Assembly: GCA_947313765.1 (NCBI GenBank)
Contig: CAMZNQ010000351.1
Location: 1 to 10,192, forward strand
DNA from: an uncultured Sulfurovum sp.
GTDB taxonomy: Bacteria > Campylobacterota > Campylobacteria > Campylobacterales > Sulfurovaceae
Direction of reading: 5' to 3'
Length of the DNA stretch: 10,192 nucleotides
The notes under the pieces were generated by a model, which saw only the letters and a list, made by a program, of their open reading frames with translations, searched no databases and was not told where the DNA came from. A program made the position numbers and the translations under genes. Below, piece after piece: positions 7,787 through 10,192 of the stretch (positions are counted from its first letter, which is position 1; the number at the start of each line of letters is the position of its first letter).

Positions 7787-7801
7787 ATTTTTATTTCTTT
7801 T

Positions 7802-8602
7802 TCACCTCATAGCTTGTGCGTCACAGATATAAGAGGTTGCCCACTTTTTATATCTATTTTTAACTAGTCTATCTTCTAATGAGTGAAAAGTGATTAGTGA
7901 AACAACTGTACCCTTTAACTCTCCTGCCATAAACTTATCTTCTAAGACATCTAAAAGCCCCTCTATCTCGCCCAATTCATTATTTACTTCAATACGAATC
8001 CCTTGAAAAGAGAGTGTTGCAGGGTGAATCTTACCTCTATTTGGAATAAGAGTTGAGATTATATCTGCCAACTCTTTTCCACTCTCAATGGGCTTCTTTG
8101 AACGTGCTTGAACAATAGCAGAAGCAACCTTGCGATATGAGCGTACCTCTCCATAATGATTTAAGATATACTCCAATCTCTCTTGGCTATATTTATTTAC
8201 AACTTCATAAGCCGATAGCTCTGCTTGAGTATCCATTCTCATATCTAAAGTTTCACTCTCAAAAGAGAATCCTCTATCCATCTTATCTAGTTGCAAAGAG
8301 GAGACACCAAAATCTGCCAACACTCCTACAATAGGTCTCTCTTTTAGAGTAGGTAGGATTGTAGCAAATGTACCTTTATAGAGTCTTACTCTCTCATTAA
8401 AAGGTGTCAATCTCTCTTTTGAAAACTTTAATGCTTCATCATCTCTATCAATACCTATATGTTTAATCTCTTTAAAAGAGTTCAATATTGCTTCAGAGTG
8501 ACCAGCATAACCCAATGTACAATCGACAAAATATCCATCTTTTAGTTGGGAAAAGCTATTTAAAACCTCTGATAATAGAACGGGGATATGAGGTATATTC
8601 AT
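7802..8602 (-). CDS. rsmH: 16S rRNA (cytosine(1402)-N4)-methyltransferase, open frame ending at an in-frame TGA
   Basis: RsmH (formerly MraW) uses S-adenosylmethionine to methylate N4 of C1402 in the decoding centre of 16S rRNA. The 266-codon open frame contains HIPVLLSEVL (5-14), the SAM motif VDCTLGYAGHSEAIL (26-40), GIDRDDEAL (50-58), ADFGVSSLQLD (96-106) with DRGFSF (109-114), LDMRMD (119-124), LSFQGIRIEVNNEL (197-210) and ITFHSLEDR (237-245). The family is usually about 300-316 residues, so this product is some 50 short. The missing C-terminus is encoded in the same frame after the TGA (7802-7804). The ATG has an AAAGG site eight bases upstream. nagA ends 43 bases before it. The catalytic and SAM regions look intact; whether the short form is stable and active cannot be told from sequence. 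Confidence 0.93.
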   Translation of the reverse strand: MNIPHIPVLLSEVLNSFSQLKDGYFVDCTLGYAGHSEAILNSFKEIKHIGIDRDDEALKFSKERLTPFNERVRLYKGTFATILPTLKERPIVGVLADFGVSSLQLDKMDRGFSFESETLDMRMDTQAELSAYEVVNKYSQERLEYILNHYGEVRSYRKVASAIVQARSKKPIESGKELADIISTLIPNRGKIHPATLSFQGIRIEVNNELGEIEGLLDVLEDKFMAGELKGTVVSLITFHSLEDRLVKNRYKKWATSYICDAQAMR

Positions 8603-8625
8603 ATATCTAACCTTTAATATTTAAA

Positions 8626-8634
8626 AATATAGCA
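8626..8634 (-). promoter_or_regulatory. Possible extended -10 promoter element upstream of rsmH
   Basis: In the 43-base gap between nagA and rsmH the reverse strand has TGCTATATT, a TGn plus TATAAT-like hexamer with one mismatch, about 24 bases before the ATG. No convincing -35 hexamer is visible, which is normal for sigma-70 promoters in Campylobacterota. In such AT-rich DNA a chance match is likely, so this is only a candidate for separate transcription of rsmH and the following genes. Confidence 0.25.
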
Positions 8635-8645
8635 TCATATCAAAA

Positions 8646-9773
8646 TTATAAATTTAATGCAAAAGAGTCTCCAGCTATGTAGACTCTATCTATCTCGAAA
8701 TCTATATTGAAAATAACAAAATCGGCAGGATACCCCTCTTTTAGTTCCCCTATCTCCAACCCAAGCTTTTTAGCAGGAATAGAGGTAACCATAGCAATCA
8801 ATTTTGGGAGTGGTATATTTGTATATTTATGAAAATTTTTCAAAGCCTCATTCATTTTCAAAACACTACCTGCTAATGTTCCATCTTCAAGACGTGCCTC
8901 TCCATCTTTTACAATGACCTTTTGACCACCAATTTCAGATGTTCCATTAGATAGGCAACCTGCCCTCATGGCATCTGTTATTAGTAGAAGATTATCTCTT
9001 TTTAATCTATCTAATATTTTAAATAGAGATGGGTGGATATGGATTAAATCAGCAATAATATCACAAGATAGATTATCATTTTCAAGAACTGCACCAACAA
9101 CTCCTGTCTCTCTATGGTGTAGTGGATTCATAGCATTAAATAGATGTGTAGCGTGAGAGAGACCCCATCTAAAGCTCTCTTTTGTCTGATTATATGTGGC
9201 ATTTGAGTGTCCTATGCTAAGTAGAACTTTTGGATAATATTTTTGAAGATACCCAATAAACTCTTTAGCACCTTTAACCTCTGGAGCTACTGTTACCATC
9301 TTTACAATATCCATGTAGGGTTCTATGAGATTAAAGTTTGGTTCTTGAATATATTTCTCATTTTGAGCCCCCTTTTTTATTGGATTAATAAAAGGACCCT
9401 CTAGGTGTACTCCAAGAACTCTTGCTCCTTTTTTCTCCTTATAGTTCTGAATATTACTTAGTGCTTTATCTATCTCCCCTTTTGACATAGTCATAGTAGT
9501 TGCTAAAAAAGAAGTAGTTCCTGTCTTTAAAATGGATTTAGATATTTCATCTAATGCCTTAGGTGTAGCATCCATTACATCAAATCCATTTGAACCATGA
9601 ATATGAATATCTATGAAACCTGCCGATATATAGAGACCATCTACATCAATAGTCTCTACTCCAAGAGGTAAATCTTCACTAATCCCAACAATTTTACTAT
9701 CTCTAAATAGTAAGTTGTATCCTATTAAAATCTCTCTATCTGTAACTATCTTACCATTTACTACAGCTTTCAC
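8646..9773 (-). CDS. nagA: N-acetylglucosamine-6-phosphate deacetylase
   Basis: NagA removes the acetyl group from GlcNAc-6-phosphate to give glucosamine-6-phosphate, feeding amino sugars from peptidoglycan recycling or external chitin back into metabolism. The 375-residue product is a full-length amidohydrolase-fold enzyme. Signatures are AGFIDIHIHGSNGFD (51-65), GVHLEGPFINPIKKGA (121-136) with metal ligand Glu125, SIGHSNA (186-192) with His189, HATHLFNAM (207-215) with His210, the substrate-site His245 region in IADLIHIHP (240-248), and LITDAM (264-269) with the catalytic Asp267. The residues correspond to the E. coli Glu131, His195, His216 and Asp273 set with a constant offset of six. The start is GTG, overlapping the upstream TAG by one base, with AAAGG seven bases before. 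No nagB, nagK or sugar transporter lies in the window. Confidence 0.96.
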   Translation of the reverse strand: MKAVVNGKIVTDREILIGYNLLFRDSKIVGISEDLPLGVETIDVDGLYISAGFIDIHIHGSNGFDVMDATPKALDEISKSILKTGTTSFLATTMTMSKGEIDKALSNIQNYKEKKGARVLGVHLEGPFINPIKKGAQNEKYIQEPNFNLIEPYMDIVKMVTVAPEVKGAKEFIGYLQKYYPKVLLSIGHSNATYNQTKESFRWGLSHATHLFNAMNPLHHRETGVVGAVLENDNLSCDIIADLIHIHPSLFKILDRLKRDNLLLITDAMRAGCLSNGTSEIGGQKVIVKDGEARLEDGTLAGSVLKMNEALKNFHKYTNIPLPKLIAMVTSIPAKKLGLEIGELKEGYPADFVIFNIDFEIDRVYIAGDSFALNL

Positions 9774-9785
9774 TAACGAACCTTT
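9771..9785 (-). promoter_or_regulatory. Ribosome binding site and TAGTG stop/start overlap for nagA
   Basis: On the reverse strand AAAGG (9781-9785) is followed by seven bases and GTG (9771-9773), which shares its G with the TAG stop of the YrdC-like gene. The NagA-typical beginning MKAVVNGKI supports this GTG. The arrangement mirrors the yigZ/dedA junction and implies coupled translation. Confidence 0.6.
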
Positions 9786-10192
9786 CTTACTCTTTTTTGA
9801 CCTAAAATATAAATTTCAGAGGCTCTTCCACTCTTTATATTTGGAAAAGAGACAATTATCTCTGCTCTATCTTTTGCATAGAGTTCATCATACATAGCCC
9901 CACTTAAATTAGCAGAAGATGAGTATATCCATTTCACTCTATCTAGCAAGAGATTATGTTCTGTATCTTTTACAATACGAAAAGATAGACCATTAGGGAG
10001 GATAAAGGTTGTTTTATTAGAGCGTCTTAGACGATTTTTATATATATTTGGAACACGACTAAACTCTTTTAAGGTTTCAAAAGAGTTTACAACTCTTATG
10101 TAGTGTTTATTTGGTAATCTTTTTTTAGCTCTATCTATCTTTGAACTATTTTGAGATACAAAACCTACTGTTGTATCTGTTTGTGTTAGATA
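9773..10192 (-). CDS. YrdC/Sua5-family protein, short form (5' end cut by window edge)
   Basis: The reverse strand is open from the window edge for 139 codons to TAG (9773-9775). The start is missing, but the protein begins YLTQTDTTVGFVSQN, close to the usual N-terminus, so only a few residues are likely lost. Family features are QTDTTVGF (4-11, where TsaC/Sua5 proteins have their PTDTxYG motif), AKKRLPNKHYIRV (the KR motif region), RSNKTTFILPNG and WIYSSSANLSGAMYDEL (the conserved SAN.SG motif). TsaC/Sua5 enzymes make threonylcarbamoyl-AMP from threonine, bicarbonate and ATP for the t6A37 tRNA modification. This form, about 145 residues, is shorter than E. coli TsaC (190), so it may be the lineage's TsaC or a paralogue such as YciO. 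It overlaps nagA by one base (TAGTG). Confidence 0.85.
   Translation of the reverse strand, partial: YLTQTDTTVGFVSQNSSKIDRAKKRLPNKHYIRVVNSFETLKEFSRVPNIYKNRLRRSNKTTFILPNGLSFRIVKDTEHNLLLDRVKWIYSSSANLSGAMYDELYAKDRAEIIVSFPNIKSGRASEIYILGQKRVRKVR

Larger units (their letters stand above)
7652..7801 (-). other. rsmH: In-frame continuation of rsmH after the TGA (conserved C-terminus)
   Basis: Directly after the TGA the same frame runs 49 codons to a TAA (7652-7654). It begins KRNKNHQLGKMLV, continues RKPITATKEEL, and contains KINARSRSAKLR, the hallmark RsmH C-terminus (KPI...N.RARSAKLR in many bacteria). With the TGA read as an amino acid, the product would be 316 residues, normal for RsmH. There is no gain or loss of bases, so this is a nonsense position rather than a frameshift. 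The tail overlaps the FtsL-like start by 14 bases. Conservation of this segment means either that the stop is very recent, that it is a sequence error, or that the codon is sometimes decoded. Confidence 0.85.

Noticed and set aside
7802..7804. Altered genetic code with TGA read as Trp or Gly throughout the genome
   Set aside because: hemH ends with TGA at the normal family length, with the next gene starting there, and the Trp codons checked (proA, dipeptidase EWWHF) are TGG.
7780..7810. Frameshift as the cause of the rsmH break
   Set aside because: The C-terminal motifs lie in the same frame as the N-terminal part and the spacing matches the family, so no insertion or deletion is needed.

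Overview
The window is a compact, AT-rich stretch in which every supported gene lies on the minus strand, so transcription runs from high to low coordinates. The protein set points to a Campylobacterota bacterium (epsilonproteobacterium), perhaps a Sulfurovum- or Sulfurimonas-like lineage. The grounds are the low GC, the short YrdC-like protein, the FtsL-like gene straight after rsmH, the style of the ferrochelatase, and AAGGA-type ribosome sites. The lineage call rests on recalled protein resemblance, not on a search.

In transcription order the genes are: a nearly complete YrdC/Sua5-family protein (cut by the window edge), nagA (GlcNAc-6-phosphate deacetylase), rsmH (16S rRNA methyltransferase), a small FtsL-like membrane protein, a 1040-residue RND efflux permease, hemH (ferrochelatase, TTG start), an exported VanX/DdpX-like D-Ala-D-Ala dipeptidase, a YigZ/IMPACT protein, a DedA membrane protein (GTG start), proA (glutamate-5-semialdehyde dehydrogenase), and the first 71 codons of a TamA/BamA-like outer-membrane assembly protein.

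Gaps are 2 to 43 bases and several stops overlap the next start (TAGTG twice, ATGA once). No rho-independent terminator was seen, so most of the window may be read as one or two long polycistronic messages. The functions are mixed, but a cell-envelope theme recurs: amino-sugar recycling, division, D-Ala-D-Ala hydrolysis, DedA, TamA and the RND pump.

The most striking observation is in rsmH. The open frame stops at a TGA (7802-7804) after 266 codons, yet the same frame continues for 49 more codons and encodes the conserved RsmH C-terminus (KPI...NARSRSAKLR), ending inside the next gene's start. The TGA sits where relatives, as I recall them, have a Cys of a CxC motif, and a 7-bp hairpin lies 15 bases downstream. 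A nonsense mutation, a sequencing error, readthrough and selenocysteine insertion are all possible; the sequence alone cannot decide. I found no tRNA, rRNA, CRISPR, insertion sequence or prophage, and no gene-free stretch over 300 bases.
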